A stretch of DNA of 64,000 nucleotides from Cronobacter muytjensii ATCC 51329 (GCF_001277195.1 NZ_CP012268.1:4278001-4342000); one strand, 5' to 3'; counted from the first letter of the stretch, positions 24,980-34,270 are shown. Notes: generated by a model from the letters alone, not told the origin. Translations and numbers: made by a program.

Positions 24980-26266
24980 ATGGACGCTTTTATCTTACTG
25001 GCCACGCTTGCCGTGCTGCTGGCGCTGGGAATGCCGGTCGCTTTCGCGGTGGGTCTGAGCGCCATTGCAGGCGCGCTCTGGATAGACCTGCCGCTGGAGG
25101 CGTTAATGATCCAGATAACCAGCGGCGTTAACAAATTCACGCTGCTGGCGATCCCGTTTTTTATTCTGGCGGGCGCGATTATGGCGGAAGGCGGCATCGC
25201 CCGGCGGCTGGTGAACTTCGCCTATCTGTTTGTGGGCTTTATCCGCGGCGGGCTGTCGCTGGTGAATATCGTCGCCTCGACGTTTTTTGGCGCGATCTCC
25301 GGCTCTTCGGTGGCGGATACCGCTTCTATCGGCAGCGTGATGATCCCGGAGATGGAAAAGAAGGGTTACCCGCGCGAATACGCGGCGGCGGTGACGGCAA
25401 GCGGCTCGGTGCAGGCGATCCTCATCCCGCCCAGCCATAACTCTGTGATTTACTCGCTGGCGGCGGGCGGTACGGTGTCAATCGCGACGCTGTTTATTGC
25501 AGGCGTAATGCCGGGGCTGCTGCTGGGCCTGAGCCTGATGGTCCTTTGCATTGCCTTCGCCCGGCGGCGCGGCTACCCGAAGGGCGAGCGGATTCCGTTT
25601 AAGCAGGCGCTGAAGATTTTCGTCGACGCGCTGTGGGGGCTGATGACGGTGGTCATCATTCTGGGCGGGATTCTGAGTGGCATATTTACCGCCACGGAAT
25701 CGGCAGCGGTGGCCTGTCTGTGGGCATTTTTCGTGACGATGTTTATCTATCGCGACTATAAGTGGAGCGAACTGCCGAAGCTGATGTTCCGCACCGTGAA
25801 AACGGTAACGATTGTCATGATCCTCATTGGTTTTGCATCCGCTTTCGGCGCAGTGATGACGTACATGCAGTTGCCGATGCGCATTACCGAGTTTTTCACC
25901 ACGCTTTCGGATAACAAATACGTCATCCTGATGTATCTCAACATTATGCTGCTGCTCATCGGCACATTGATGGATATGGCGCCGATCATTTTGATCCTGA
26001 CGCCGGTGTTGCTGCCGGTCACCAATCAGCTTGGCATCGATCCGGTGCATTTCGGGATGATCATGATGGTGAACCTCGGGATCGGCCTGATTACGCCGCC
26101 GGTGGGCTCGGTGCTGTTTGTCGCCAGCGCCGTGAGCAAGAAGAATATCGAAACCGTGGTGCGCGCGATGTTGCCGTTCTACGGCATATTGCTGATTGTA
26201 CTGGCGATGGTGACTTATATTCCGGCGATATCGCTCTGGCTGCCGCGCATATTAGGAATGATGTAA
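24980..26266 (+). CDS. TRAP transporter large permease (DctM family)
   Basis: A 428-residue, about 12-segment DctM protein. Typical stretches include MPVAFAVGLSAIAG, FFGAISGSSVADTASIGSVM, QAILIPPSHN and GLITPPVGSVLFV. It is the channel-forming subunit of the transporter. The gene ends the operon and is followed by two REP-like palindromes. The same three-gene set is absent between tusA and zntA in E. coli K-12, so it is a lineage-specific insertion. Confidence 0.92.
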   Translation: MDAFILLATLAVLLALGMPVAFAVGLSAIAGALWIDLPLEALMIQITSGVNKFTLLAIPFFILAGAIMAEGGIARRLVNFAYLFVGFIRGGLSLVNIVASTFFGAISGSSVADTASIGSVMIPEMEKKGYPREYAAAVTASGSVQAILIPPSHNSVIYSLAAGGTVSIATLFIAGVMPGLLLGLSLMVLCIAFARRRGYPKGERIPFKQALKIFVDALWGLMTVVIILGGILSGIFTATESAAVACLWAFFVTMFIYRDYKWSELPKLMFRTVKTVTIVMILIGFASAFGAVMTYMQLPMRITEFFTTLSDNKYVILMYLNIMLLLIGTLMDMAPIILILTPVLLPVTNQLGIDPVHFGMIMMVNLGIGLITPPVGSVLFVASAVSKKNIETVVRAMLPFYGILLIVLAMVTYIPAISLWLPRILGMM

Positions 26267-26285
26267 GCGGGCTGTGTTTGCAAAA

Positions 26286-26380
26286 GGGCGGGTATGCGCG
26301 CTGTTTACCCGCCCTGCAAACGACGGGTCATAGCATTTGCCTTCCAGACCGCGCAGGGTGGGTAAGCGCGCTTACCCGCC
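26286..26380. repeat. Pair of REP-like palindromes after the TRAP operon
   Basis: Two GC-rich palindromes, at 26286-26314 (GGGCGGGTATGCG ... TTTACCCGCCC) and 26356-26380 (GGGTGGGTAAGCG / CGCTTACCCGCC), between convergent TRAP and zntA genes. They may end both transcripts. Confidence 0.65.
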
Positions 26381-26398
26381 GTGTGCACCACATTCCCT

Positions 26399-28612
26399 TC
26401 AGCCTCGTCGGCGCAACAGCCTTAACGCATTGGCGGTCACTAACACCGTCGCGCCAGTGTCGGCCAGCACCGCCAGCCACAGGCCGGTTAACCCGAGCAG
26501 CGTCGTGACGAGGAAAACCGCCTTTAACCCCAGCGCAATCGCGATGTTCTGGCGAATATTGCGGTGCGTGGCGCGGGCCAGGGCGATCATCTCCGGCAGC
26601 GCCGCGAGACGGTTATGCGTCAGCGCCGCGTCGGCGGCTTCCAGCGCCACATCAGTGCCGCTGCCCATTGCGATGCCAATCGTGGCGGCTTTCATCGCGG
26701 GCGCGTCGTTAATGCCGTCGCCCACCACCGCCAGCGGCGCGCGGGCATTGAGCGTATTCACCTGCCCGACCTTATCGGCAGGCAGCAGCCCGGCGCGATA
26801 ATCCATGCCGAGCGCTTTTGCGATAGCCGCCGCCGCGCGCGGGTTATCGCCCGTCAGCATCACGCTTTGAATGCCCATCGCGCGCAGTTTTCCTACTGCG
26901 TCACGGGCGTCGGCGCGCTGCGTGTCGCGCAGCGCCAGCGTGCCAAGAAGCTGATCGCTTGCGGTCACGACGATAACCGTCTGCCCCTGCGCCTCCTCAT
27001 CGCGGATGCGCTGCCGCCACTCGTCTGGCAACGCAATGGAGACTTTATCCGGCGCGCTAATACGCACGCGGCGGCCTTCCACCTGCGCTTCGACGCCCAC
27101 ACCCGCCAGTGTGCGCTGTTCCCCGGCGCGCAACACGGCCACGCCGCGCTCGCTCGCCTCGCGCACGACCGCCTGCGCCAGCGGATGCGTGCTGCCCTGT
27201 TCCACGGCGGCGGCGAAGGCCAGCAGGGCGTCCGCTTCCAGCCCGGTAACCGGAGAGATTGCCGTCACTTGCGGCGTACCGGCGGTGAGCGTGCCGGTCT
27301 TATCAAACGCTATCTGCTCGACGCACCCGAGCGCCTCCAGCGCCGCGCCGCCTTTAATCAACGCTCCGAAACGCGTGGCGGCGGCAAGGCCAGACGTAAT
27401 GGCCGCAGGCGTCGAAATCACCAGCGCGCACGGGCAGCCAATCAGCAGCAGCGCCAGCGCTTTGTAAATCCAGGGCAGCCAGGGGGCGGCGAACAGTAGC
27501 GGCGGGATAAGCGCGGTCAGCAGCGCCGCTGCCATAATGGCCGGGGTATAAAGGCGGCTGAAGCGATCGATAAAACGCTCAATTGGCGCGCGCTTCGCTT
27601 CTGCCTCTTCAATCAGATGCAGAATCCGGTCAATGGCGCTCTCACCGGGGCGCGAGGTCACTTCCAGCGAGACGAGCCGGTCAACGCTTGTGGCGCCCGC
27701 CGGAATGTTATCGCCCGGCTGATGCTCAACGGGGAGCGATTCGCCGGTCAGCGCGCTCTCATCGAAACTCGCCGCCGCGCCAAGCAGTTTGCCATCGGCC
27801 GGGAGCCGCCCGCCTGCGGCCACTTCAATCACATCGCCGGGCTGAAGCGCGCTTATCGCGACCGTTTCACGGGCGTCGCCGCGCAGCCGCACCGCGGTTT
27901 CCGGGCGCAGCGCTACCAGTGCGCTGACGCCGCTGCGCGCGCGGTTCGCCGCCCAGCCTTCCAGCCGTTCGCCCACTAAATAGAGCAGTAGCACCATCGC
28001 CGCCTCTTCGCTGGCGCCGATGATCAGCGCGCCGGTGGCGGCGACGCTCATCAGCGTTTCGATGGCGAAAGGATTGCCGCTGCGCGTCAGACGCCACGCC
28101 TGACGGGCGACCGGGAACAGGCCGACCAGCGTCGTGACGATAAACGCCGCGCGGCCCGCCTGCGGGTGAAACTGCTCCAGCGTCCAGCTCAGCGCCATCA
28201 GCGCGGCGATAATGAGGATCGGCAGGTTTTCGCGCCAGGCTGATGAGGCGGCGGGCGCGGCGGTGTGCATGTCGCGCAGCGTATAACCGGCGGCGCGTAC
28301 CGCCTGTTCGATGGCCTCGCGCTGCGAGGGCGGCGCGTCCACCACCAGTTTTTCGGTCGCGAACAGCACCTGAACGTGACGCACCTGCGCCACCTGGCGC
28401 ACCGCGTTTTCCACTTTGCGCGCGCAGGCGGCGCAGTCCATACCGGCGACCTGCCAGCGCAGCGCGCCTGTGGCTTCAACCACCGGTTGCGGGGCGTCAC
28501 AGGCGCCCGAACAGCAGGGCGCTTCGCCACCAGACGGTTTCTGCGGCATGGGCGTCAGCGTCATTTTGGCAAACTGCGGGGTCACGCGGGGCTTTTCAGA
28601 AGGGGTGCTCAT
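26399..28612 (-). CDS. zntA: Zn(II)/Cd(II)/Pb(II)-exporting P-type ATPase
   Basis: A 737-residue P1B-type ATPase. The N-terminal metal-binding domain has GMDCAACARKVE (about residues 53-64), preceded by a Cys-rich segment (EAPCCSGACD). The membrane metal site CPCALVISTP, phosphorylation motif DKTGTLT and hinge GDGINDAP are all intact. It exports zinc, cadmium and lead. A complete ZntR operator lies just upstream. It is five residues longer than the E. coli protein. Confidence 0.98.
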   Translation of the reverse strand: MSTPSEKPRVTPQFAKMTLTPMPQKPSGGEAPCCSGACDAPQPVVEATGALRWQVAGMDCAACARKVENAVRQVAQVRHVQVLFATEKLVVDAPPSQREAIEQAVRAAGYTLRDMHTAAPAASSAWRENLPILIIAALMALSWTLEQFHPQAGRAAFIVTTLVGLFPVARQAWRLTRSGNPFAIETLMSVAATGALIIGASEEAAMVLLLYLVGERLEGWAANRARSGVSALVALRPETAVRLRGDARETVAISALQPGDVIEVAAGGRLPADGKLLGAAASFDESALTGESLPVEHQPGDNIPAGATSVDRLVSLEVTSRPGESAIDRILHLIEEAEAKRAPIERFIDRFSRLYTPAIMAAALLTALIPPLLFAAPWLPWIYKALALLLIGCPCALVISTPAAITSGLAAATRFGALIKGGAALEALGCVEQIAFDKTGTLTAGTPQVTAISPVTGLEADALLAFAAAVEQGSTHPLAQAVVREASERGVAVLRAGEQRTLAGVGVEAQVEGRRVRISAPDKVSIALPDEWRQRIRDEEAQGQTVIVVTASDQLLGTLALRDTQRADARDAVGKLRAMGIQSVMLTGDNPRAAAAIAKALGMDYRAGLLPADKVGQVNTLNARAPLAVVGDGINDAPAMKAATIGIAMGSGTDVALEAADAALTHNRLAALPEMIALARATHRNIRQNIAIALGLKAVFLVTTLLGLTGLWLAVLADTGATVLVTANALRLLRRRG

Positions 28613-28617
28613 GGCGC

Positions 28618-28649
28618 CTCCGGTAATGATAATTTTCTCATTACCGGAG
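28618..28649 (-). other. Perfect inverted repeat in the zntA leader
   Basis: CTCCGGTAATGA / TCATTACCGGAG, 12 bp each, 8-base loop, directly upstream of the zntA ATG and containing its GGAG ribosome site. The predicted transcript start (about 28641) lies inside the upstream arm, so a full RNA hairpin may not form. Confidence 0.7.
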
Positions 28650-28679
28650 CATACACTCTGGAGTCGACTCCAGAGTCAA
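28648..28679 (-). promoter_or_regulatory. ZntR-controlled promoter of zntA
   Basis: A 22-bp perfect palindrome at 28655-28676 (half-site ACTCTGGAGTC) lies between a -35 TTGACT (complement of 28674-28679) and a -10 TATGCT (complement of 28648-28653). The 20-bp spacer is the hallmark of MerR-family promoters, which the zinc-loaded regulator ZntR untwists. Confidence 0.95.
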
Positions 28680-28712
28680 GAATATTGTGGGCGGAATTTC
28701 ACCGCCCGTCGG

Positions 28713-29339
28713 TCAGATATAGAGCGCGCGGACAATCATAAAGTGGCCCGCGAAGTAACACGCCGCCGCAATCGCGCTGTCTGCGGTAAAGCGCTTACGG
28801 TAATGGCTGCCGAGCCAGATGATCGCGTTCAACAGCAGCAGCGCTGCGCCCACAAAGCCTGAGAAGCTGGTGTCGGTCGGGCGGAAGAAATAGAGCTCGC
28901 CCGCGAGCCACACCATGACGAGCGTCATGCCGATATAGGTGCAAATGGGCCAGCGCAGTTCATCAAGGCGAGTCCAGATAGTGGCGATCAGCGCCACGCC
29001 AATCACCAGCAACGCCAGCGGCAGCGGCCAGAAAAACGACAGCGTCATCTGGCTGGCGAACCAGATGGTGTAAAGCAGGTGCGACAGGAAAAATGCGCCG
29101 AAGGCGTAGAGCAACCGCTGGCGCGGCAACAGCATCAGCGCGTCGCCCGCGAGCGTCGCCACCAGCCCTGCCAGCACCAGATAACCTGTCGGGCTTGTTA
29201 GCGGCGCCTGCCAGCCCAGCAACAGCAGCAACAACAGCGTTAAGGGTTTAAACACCCAGCGTTGCCAGGTCGCGCCGCGGTAAGACGCATCGACATACAG
29301 CCAACCGGATAAAAAGACAGCAATAAACGACCAAAGCAT
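28713..29339 (-). CDS. yhhN: Lysoplasmalogenase-family membrane protein YhhN
   Basis: A 208-residue multi-pass protein of the YhhN/TMEM86 family. Segments such as LAGLVATLAGDALMLLPRQR and FLSHLLYTIWF carry the conserved Asp and His residues of the family. Human TMEM86B is a lysoplasmalogenase; the bacterial activity is inferred from family. It is downstream of zntA's divergent promoter region and divergent from yhhM, matching E. coli order. Confidence 0.92.
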   Translation of the reverse strand: MLWSFIAVFLSGWLYVDASYRGATWQRWVFKPLTLLLLLLLGWQAPLTSPTGYLVLAGLVATLAGDALMLLPRQRLLYAFGAFFLSHLLYTIWFASQMTLSFFWPLPLALLVIGVALIATIWTRLDELRWPICTYIGMTLVMVWLAGELYFFRPTDTSFSGFVGAALLLLNAIIWLGSHYRKRFTADSAIAAACYFAGHFMIVRALYI

Positions 29340-29479
29340 GATAAGTCCCTGATTCAGTTATTGTAACGTGCGCATGTGACGCGCGGCCCTTCATTTCAGT
29401 CTAGTGGTCAGACGGCCGGGATGACAACGCCTGGCGCTGCGGGGTATTCTTAAAAAGATCTGAGCCGCCGGAATTCATC

Positions 29480-29845
29480 ATGAGTAAGCCACCGCTTTTT
29501 TTCATTGTTATCATTGCGTTAATCGTCGCGGCCGCCTCTTTTCGTTATGTACAGCAGCGGCGCGAGAAAACAGAAAATGACGCGGCCCCGGTCACACAGG
29601 AAGACGTGGTCGTCGCCAGCAAGCGGGAAAAACCCGCTACCGGAAGGCTTTCGCGTGAACAACAGGTCGCGCCGCCTGCGCAAACCGTGCGGTATGAGGC
29701 GACGTTTCGCCCGCAGGAAGGCGGGGCGGAGATGCGATTTCGGCTGGATGAAGCCCATTATCACCAGCTAACGGTCGGCGACCAGGGGCGGCTGGTGTAT
29801 CAGGGCTCGCGGTTTCTGGAGTTTGTGCCCGCGCCTGCGCGTTAA
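29480..29845 (+). CDS. yhhM: DUF2500 family protein YhhM
   Basis: A 121-residue protein with one N-terminal membrane anchor (PPLFFIVIIALIVAAASF) and a small extracytoplasmic domain ending in GDQGRLVYQGSRFLEFVP, as in E. coli YhhM. Function is unknown. It is convergent with yhhL. A REP-like GC palindrome follows at about 29856-29882. Confidence 0.9.
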   Translation: MSKPPLFFIVIIALIVAAASFRYVQQRREKTENDAAPVTQEDVVVASKREKPATGRLSREQQVAPPAQTVRYEATFRPQEGGAEMRFRLDEAHYHQLTVGDQGRLVYQGSRFLEFVPAPAR

Positions 29846-29895
29846 CAACGCAGCAAGGCGGGGCGCTTCGCTTACCTGCCCTGGATGTGCGCGCG

Positions 29896-30165
29896 TTAAC
29901 GCGGCGTTTTCTGCTTTTTCTGCCAGGCGATCAGTTCAAATACGCCGAAGATAAAAATACGCGCCTGCTCAAAGCGGCTTAACGGCGGGGCGTCTTTAGG
30001 CTGTGTGGCGCGCAGCAGCGATAATTGCAGAATATGCATGATTATCATGAAAAATAACGCCACGTTGACGAAAATATTTAGCGGACGCGGGAATGGCTGG
30101 ATCAGGTTCAGCACCAGAAAGCCCCACACGCCCAGCATCAGCAGACGACCCAGATTAATCAGCAT
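29896..30165 (-). CDS. yhhL: DUF1145 family membrane protein YhhL
   Basis: An 89-residue protein with two or three membrane segments (LINLGRLLMLGVWGFLVLNL; NVALFFMIIMHILQLSLL). It matches E. coli YhhL, whose function is unknown. I use the ATG at 30165 rather than the longer in-frame ORF from 30288, because the longer version adds an unrelated polar N-terminus that overlaps rsmD. The start overlaps the rsmD end by 11 bases, which implies translational coupling. Confidence 0.9.
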   Translation of the reverse strand: MLINLGRLLMLGVWGFLVLNLIQPFPRPLNIFVNVALFFMIIMHILQLSLLRATQPKDAPPLSRFEQARIFIFGVFELIAWQKKQKTPR

Positions 30166-30751
30166 GTTCCTCTCCTTGTGTCTCGCGCAGATAGAGCCGG
30201 TAAGCCACCTGGCCTGCGACTTTTTCCCGGTGTAACTGCCAGCTGGCAGGCACCGGCGGCAGGCCATTTTCCACTTCGCTTTCAACATAAATCAGCGCCT
30301 GCGGCGCCAGCCAGCCGCGCGTTTCCAGCAGGGTTAACGTCTCTTCCAGCAGCCCTTTGCGAAACGGCGGGTCGACAAACACGATGTCGTGCGGCTCGCC
30401 ATTCTGATTGAGAAAGTTAAGTGTGTTAGCGTTCACTACCTTCCCGGCGCTGGATTTGAGCGTAGCAAGGTTTTTCTGAAGCTGCTGCGCGACGCCGCGC
30501 TCCATTTCCAGCAACGTCGCGCTGGCGGCGTAACGGGAGAGGGCCTCCAGGCCCAGCGCGCCGCTTCCCGCGAAGCAATCCAGGCAGCGCGCGCCAACCA
30601 GATAAGGCGCCAGCCAGTTAAATAAGGTTTCGCGCACGCGGTCGGTGGTCGGGCGCAGGCCGGGGCTGTCAGGCACGGGCAGCTTTCTGCCGCGCCACTG
30701 TCCGCCAATGATGCGGATCTGGCCGCTACCTGATGAGGTTGGTTTCTTCAT
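30155..30751 (-). CDS. rsmD: 16S rRNA (guanine(966)-N2)-methyltransferase
   Basis: A 198-residue RsmD. SAM-binding motif LDCFAGSGALGLEAL and catalytic motif IVFVDPPFRKG are both intact, and GQIRIIGGQWRGRKLPVPDS is diagnostic. It methylates G966 of 16S rRNA. The ATG at 30751 matches the E. coli N-terminus; a GTG three codons upstream (30760) is possible. It is divergent from ftsY, as in E. coli, and overlaps yhhL. Confidence 0.97.
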   Translation of the reverse strand: MKKPTSSGSGQIRIIGGQWRGRKLPVPDSPGLRPTTDRVRETLFNWLAPYLVGARCLDCFAGSGALGLEALSRYAASATLLEMERGVAQQLQKNLATLKSSAGKVVNANTLNFLNQNGEPHDIVFVDPPFRKGLLEETLTLLETRGWLAPQALIYVESEVENGLPPVPASWQLHREKVAGQVAYRLYLRETQGEEHAD

Positions 30752-30940
30752 TATGCTCACACGCTTTTCAGTCTGGGCTGCTATTCTAGCGGCGCAAACG
30801 GGCGGGCGAAACCTCCGTGCGGCGGTATGCCGCCCCGGCGGGAAAGTGGTAGACTAACTTATTCATTCGCAATTTTTTCAGTACCCTGAGCCAGACGACG
30901 GGACTGCGCCATGTATTAACCGCGAGGAGTGCATTCGCCA

Positions 30941-32551
30941 ATGGCAAAAGAGAAGAAACGTGGCTTTTTTTCCTGGCTCGGTTTTGGCCAGAAAGAGCAG
31001 GCAGAAACTGAAGCCGAACAACAAAAAGTAACAGAACAACCCGCGGCGACAGAAGAGCGCGTTGAGCCTGACTCGCAGACAACCGCTGAAGAGACGACGC
31101 ACTCCCTGGCGGAGTCTGAAAAATTCGCCGACGACGTGGTCGCAGTCAGCGAAAGCGTCGTTCATGAAGAGCAGGAAAAGGCACAGCTGCCGGAGCCGGT
31201 TGCGGCTCCCGTACAGCCCGAGCCGGAGCAGCCGCAGGCGGTAGCGCCGCCGGTGGTGGAAGCCGAAGAGTGGCTGCCGGAGCAGGAAGAAAACCGCACG
31301 CCGGTCGAGATAACGCCTGAGCCGGTTGCCGAAACGATACCGGAAGAGACGGCCCGCGAGACGATTGTTGAAATTGTTGAAGAAGACGTTATCGAAGAGA
31401 CGGCTGCTATTGACACGCTCGCCGATGAAGAGCCGGTCATTGAGGTTGAAGAGCCGGTCATCGAGCCTGCGGCGCCAGACGTTTCGCGCGGTGAAGACGA
31501 GATTGCGCAAGACGCGCCGATTAGCGAAGAAGAGCTGGCTGCGCTGGCGGCTGACCCGGAAGCGGCGCTCGAAACCGAGCCGGAGGCTGTCGAAGACGCT
31601 GCGCCAGTCGCTGAGCAGGAGAAGCCGACTAAAGAGGGTTTCTTCGCGCGTCTTAAACGCAGCCTGCTGAAAACGAAAGAAAATCTCGGTTCCGGATTTA
31701 TCAGTCTGTTCCGCGGCAAAAAAATCGACGACGATCTGTTCGAGGAGCTGGAAGAGCAGTTACTGATTGCCGATGTGGGCGTCGATACCACCCGGAAAAT
31801 TATCGCCAGTCTGACTGAAGGCGCGAGCCGCAAGCAGTTGCGTGATGCAGAAGCCCTTTACGGCCTGCTGAAAGATGAGATGGGCGAAATTCTCGCCAAA
31901 GTGGACGAGCCGTTAAACGTGGAAGGCAAAACGCCTTTCGTTATCCTGATGGTCGGCGTCAACGGCGTGGGTAAAACCACCACCATCGGCAAGCTGGCGC
32001 GTCAGTTTGAGCAGCAAGGCAAGTCGGTCATGCTGGCGGCGGGAGATACCTTCCGCGCGGCGGCGGTGGAACAGCTCCAGGTCTGGGGCCAGCGCAATAA
32101 CATTCCGGTTATCGCGCAGCATACCGGCGCCGATTCCGCCTCAGTGATTTTCGACGCCATCCAGGCGGCGAAAGCGCGCGGCGTTGACGTGCTGATTGCC
32201 GACACCGCCGGGCGTTTGCAGAATAAATCGCACCTGATGGAAGAGCTGAAAAAAATTGTCCGCGTGATGAAAAAGCTCGACGAGAACGCGCCGCATGAAG
32301 TGATGCTGACCATCGACGCCAGCACCGGTCAGAATGCAGTAAGCCAGGCGAAGCTGTTCCACGAGGCCGTCGGGCTCACCGGCATTACGCTCACCAAACT
32401 GGACGGCACCGCCAAAGGCGGCGTTATCTTCTCGGTGGCCGACCAGTTTGGCATTCCGATTCGCTACATTGGCGTGGGCGAACGTATTGAAGATTTGCGT
32501 CCGTTTAACGCGGGCGACTTTATTGAGGCACTTTTTGCCCGAGAGGATTAA
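30941..32551 (+). CDS. ftsY: Signal recognition particle receptor FtsY
   Basis: A 536-residue SRP receptor GTPase. MAKEKKRGFFSWLGFG starts the A domain, which is a very acidic, low-complexity region to about residue 230 and is longer than in E. coli (497 residues in total). The NG domain follows with G1 GVNGVGKTTTIGKLA, DTAGR and TKLDGTAKGG. It docks SRP-ribosome complexes at the inner membrane. ATG at 30941 has GAGGAG upstream. It heads the ftsYEX operon, with 2 bases before ftsE. Confidence 0.98.
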   Translation: MAKEKKRGFFSWLGFGQKEQAETEAEQQKVTEQPAATEERVEPDSQTTAEETTHSLAESEKFADDVVAVSESVVHEEQEKAQLPEPVAAPVQPEPEQPQAVAPPVVEAEEWLPEQEENRTPVEITPEPVAETIPEETARETIVEIVEEDVIEETAAIDTLADEEPVIEVEEPVIEPAAPDVSRGEDEIAQDAPISEEELAALAADPEAALETEPEAVEDAAPVAEQEKPTKEGFFARLKRSLLKTKENLGSGFISLFRGKKIDDDLFEELEEQLLIADVGVDTTRKIIASLTEGASRKQLRDAEALYGLLKDEMGEILAKVDEPLNVEGKTPFVILMVGVNGVGKTTTIGKLARQFEQQGKSVMLAAGDTFRAAAVEQLQVWGQRNNIPVIAQHTGADSASVIFDAIQAAKARGVDVLIADTAGRLQNKSHLMEELKKIVRVMKKLDENAPHEVMLTIDASTGQNAVSQAKLFHEAVGLTGITLTKLDGTAKGGVIFSVADQFGIPIRYIGVGERIEDLRPFNAGDFIEALFARED

Positions 32552-32553
32552 CC

Positions 32554-33222
32554 ATGATTCGCTTTGAACATGTCAGCAAAGCCTATCTCGGTGGGAGACA
32601 AGCGCTGCAGGGGGTCACGTTCCACCTGCGGCCTGGCGAGATGTCTTTTCTTACCGGCCACTCCGGCGCCGGTAAGAGTACGCTGCTGAAGCTGATTTGC
32701 GGTATCGAACGGCCCAGCGCCGGAAAAATCTGGTTTGGCGGCCATGATATTAGCCGCCTGAAAAACCGTGAAGTGCCGTTTCTGCGTCGCCAGATCGGCA
32801 TGATTTTTCAGGATCACCATCTGCTGATGGACAGAACCGTCTACGATAATGTGGCGATCCCGCTGATCATCGCAGGCGCCAGCGGCGAAGATATTCGCCG
32901 TCGCGTCTCGGCGGCGCTGGATAAAGTCGGCCTGCTGGACAAAGCGAAAAATTTCCCGATCCAGCTCTCTGGCGGTGAACAGCAGCGTGTGGGGATCGCC
33001 CGTGCGGTGGTCAATAAACCGGCGGTGCTGCTGGCGGATGAACCGACGGGTAACCTGGACGACGCTCTCTCGGAAGGCATTCTGCGTCTTTTCGAAGAGT
33101 TTAACCGCGTCGGGGTGACGGTACTGATGGCGACGCACGACACCGGGCTTATCTCACGGCGCAGTTACCCGGTGCTCACCCTGAGCGAAGGGCATTTGCA
33201 TGGAGGCCGTGTTGGTGAATAA
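32554..33222 (+). CDS. ftsE: Cell division ATP-binding protein FtsE
   Basis: A 222-residue ABC ATPase with Walker A GHSGAGKSTLLK, signature LSGGEQQRVGIARA and Walker B VLLADEPTG. With FtsX it forms the divisome complex that activates EnvC and the murein amidases in the periplasm. It follows ftsY closely and overlaps the ftsX start by 8 bases. Confidence 0.98.
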   Translation: MIRFEHVSKAYLGGRQALQGVTFHLRPGEMSFLTGHSGAGKSTLLKLICGIERPSAGKIWFGGHDISRLKNREVPFLRRQIGMIFQDHHLLMDRTVYDNVAIPLIIAGASGEDIRRRVSAALDKVGLLDKAKNFPIQLSGGEQQRVGIARAVVNKPAVLLADEPTGNLDDALSEGILRLFEEFNRVGVTVLMATHDTGLISRRSYPVLTLSEGHLHGGRVGE

Positions 33223-34270
33223 ACGTGATGCGCTGAATGAAATTCGGCGCTTTAGCAACAAGCTGGATAATTTCCGTAAACAGCGTTCCTCCGGTGAAAC
33301 AGGACGGCCTGTGCAGAAGCGAAATAAAGGCTCCAACGTCAAAGGCAAATCGCGGCAGGGCGGCATCAATGAACAGGTGCGTTACGCCTGGCAGGGCGCG
33401 CTTGCCGATCTGAAAAGCAAACCGCTCGCCACGTTTTTAACCATCATGGTGATCGCCATTTCGCTGACGCTGCCGAGCGTCTGCTACATGGTGTACAAAA
33501 ACGTCAGCGAGGCGGCGACCCAGTATTACCCGTCGCCGCAGATAACCGTTTATCTCGATAAAACGCTCGACGATAATGCCGCGCAGCAGGTGGTGGGCCA
33601 GCTTCAGGCCGAACCGGGCGTGGCGAAGGTCAATTACCTGTCGCGCGACGAAGCGCTGGGCGAGTTCCGCAACTGGTCAGGCTTTGGCGGCGCGCTCGAT
33701 ATGCTGGAAGAAAACCCGCTGCCAGCAGTAGTCGTGGTCGAGCCGAAGCTCGATTTCCAGAGCAGCGAGGCGCTTAATACGCTGCGCGATCGCGTGGCGC
33801 GGTTGCAGGGCGTTGACGAAGTCCGTATGGATGACAGCTGGTTCGCGCGGCTTGCGGCGCTCACCGGGTTGGTCGGCCGCGTGGCGGCGATGATTGGCGT
33901 ATTGATGGTGGCGGCGGTGTTCCTCGTCATCGGCAACAGCGTGCGCCTGAGCATTTTCGCGCGTCGCGACACGATTAATGTGCAAAAACTGATTGGCGCG
34001 ACGGATGGTTTTATTCTGCGCCCGTTCCTTTACGGCGGCGCGCTGCTCGGTTTTACCGGCGCATTACTTTCACTGATTCTGTCAGAAATTTTGGTGATGC
34101 GGTTATCCGCCGCCGTGACGGATGTGGCGAAAGTTTTCGGAACGACGTTTGAAATCAGCGGGTTATCTTTTGATGAATGCCTGTTGCTGCTGCTGGTCTG
34201 CTCGATGATTGGCTGGGCAGCCGCCTGGCTTGCGACCGTGCAACATTTACGTCACTTTACTCCGGAATAA
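33215..34270 (+). CDS. ftsX: Cell division protein FtsX
   Basis: A 351-residue membrane protein with four transmembrane segments and a large periplasmic loop between the first two (about residues 90-215), which recruits EnvC. Conserved stretches include PSVCYMVYKNVSEAATQYY and RRDTINVQKLIGATDGFILR. I choose the GTG at 33215, 8 bases after GGAGG and in the E. coli position, over an ATG at 33200. The N-terminal cytoplasmic tail is basic and variable. Confidence 0.96.
   Translation: MNKRDALNEIRRFSNKLDNFRKQRSSGETGRPVQKRNKGSNVKGKSRQGGINEQVRYAWQGALADLKSKPLATFLTIMVIAISLTLPSVCYMVYKNVSEAATQYYPSPQITVYLDKTLDDNAAQQVVGQLQAEPGVAKVNYLSRDEALGEFRNWSGFGGALDMLEENPLPAVVVVEPKLDFQSSEALNTLRDRVARLQGVDEVRMDDSWFARLAALTGLVGRVAAMIGVLMVAAVFLVIGNSVRLSIFARRDTINVQKLIGATDGFILRPFLYGGALLGFTGALLSLILSEILVMRLSAAVTDVAKVFGTTFEISGLSFDECLLLLLVCSMIGWAAAWLATVQHLRHFTPE

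Noticed and set aside
30929..30940. Upstream GTG start for ftsY
   Set aside because: It falls within the GAGGAG ribosome site; the ATG at 30941 gives the conserved N-terminus.
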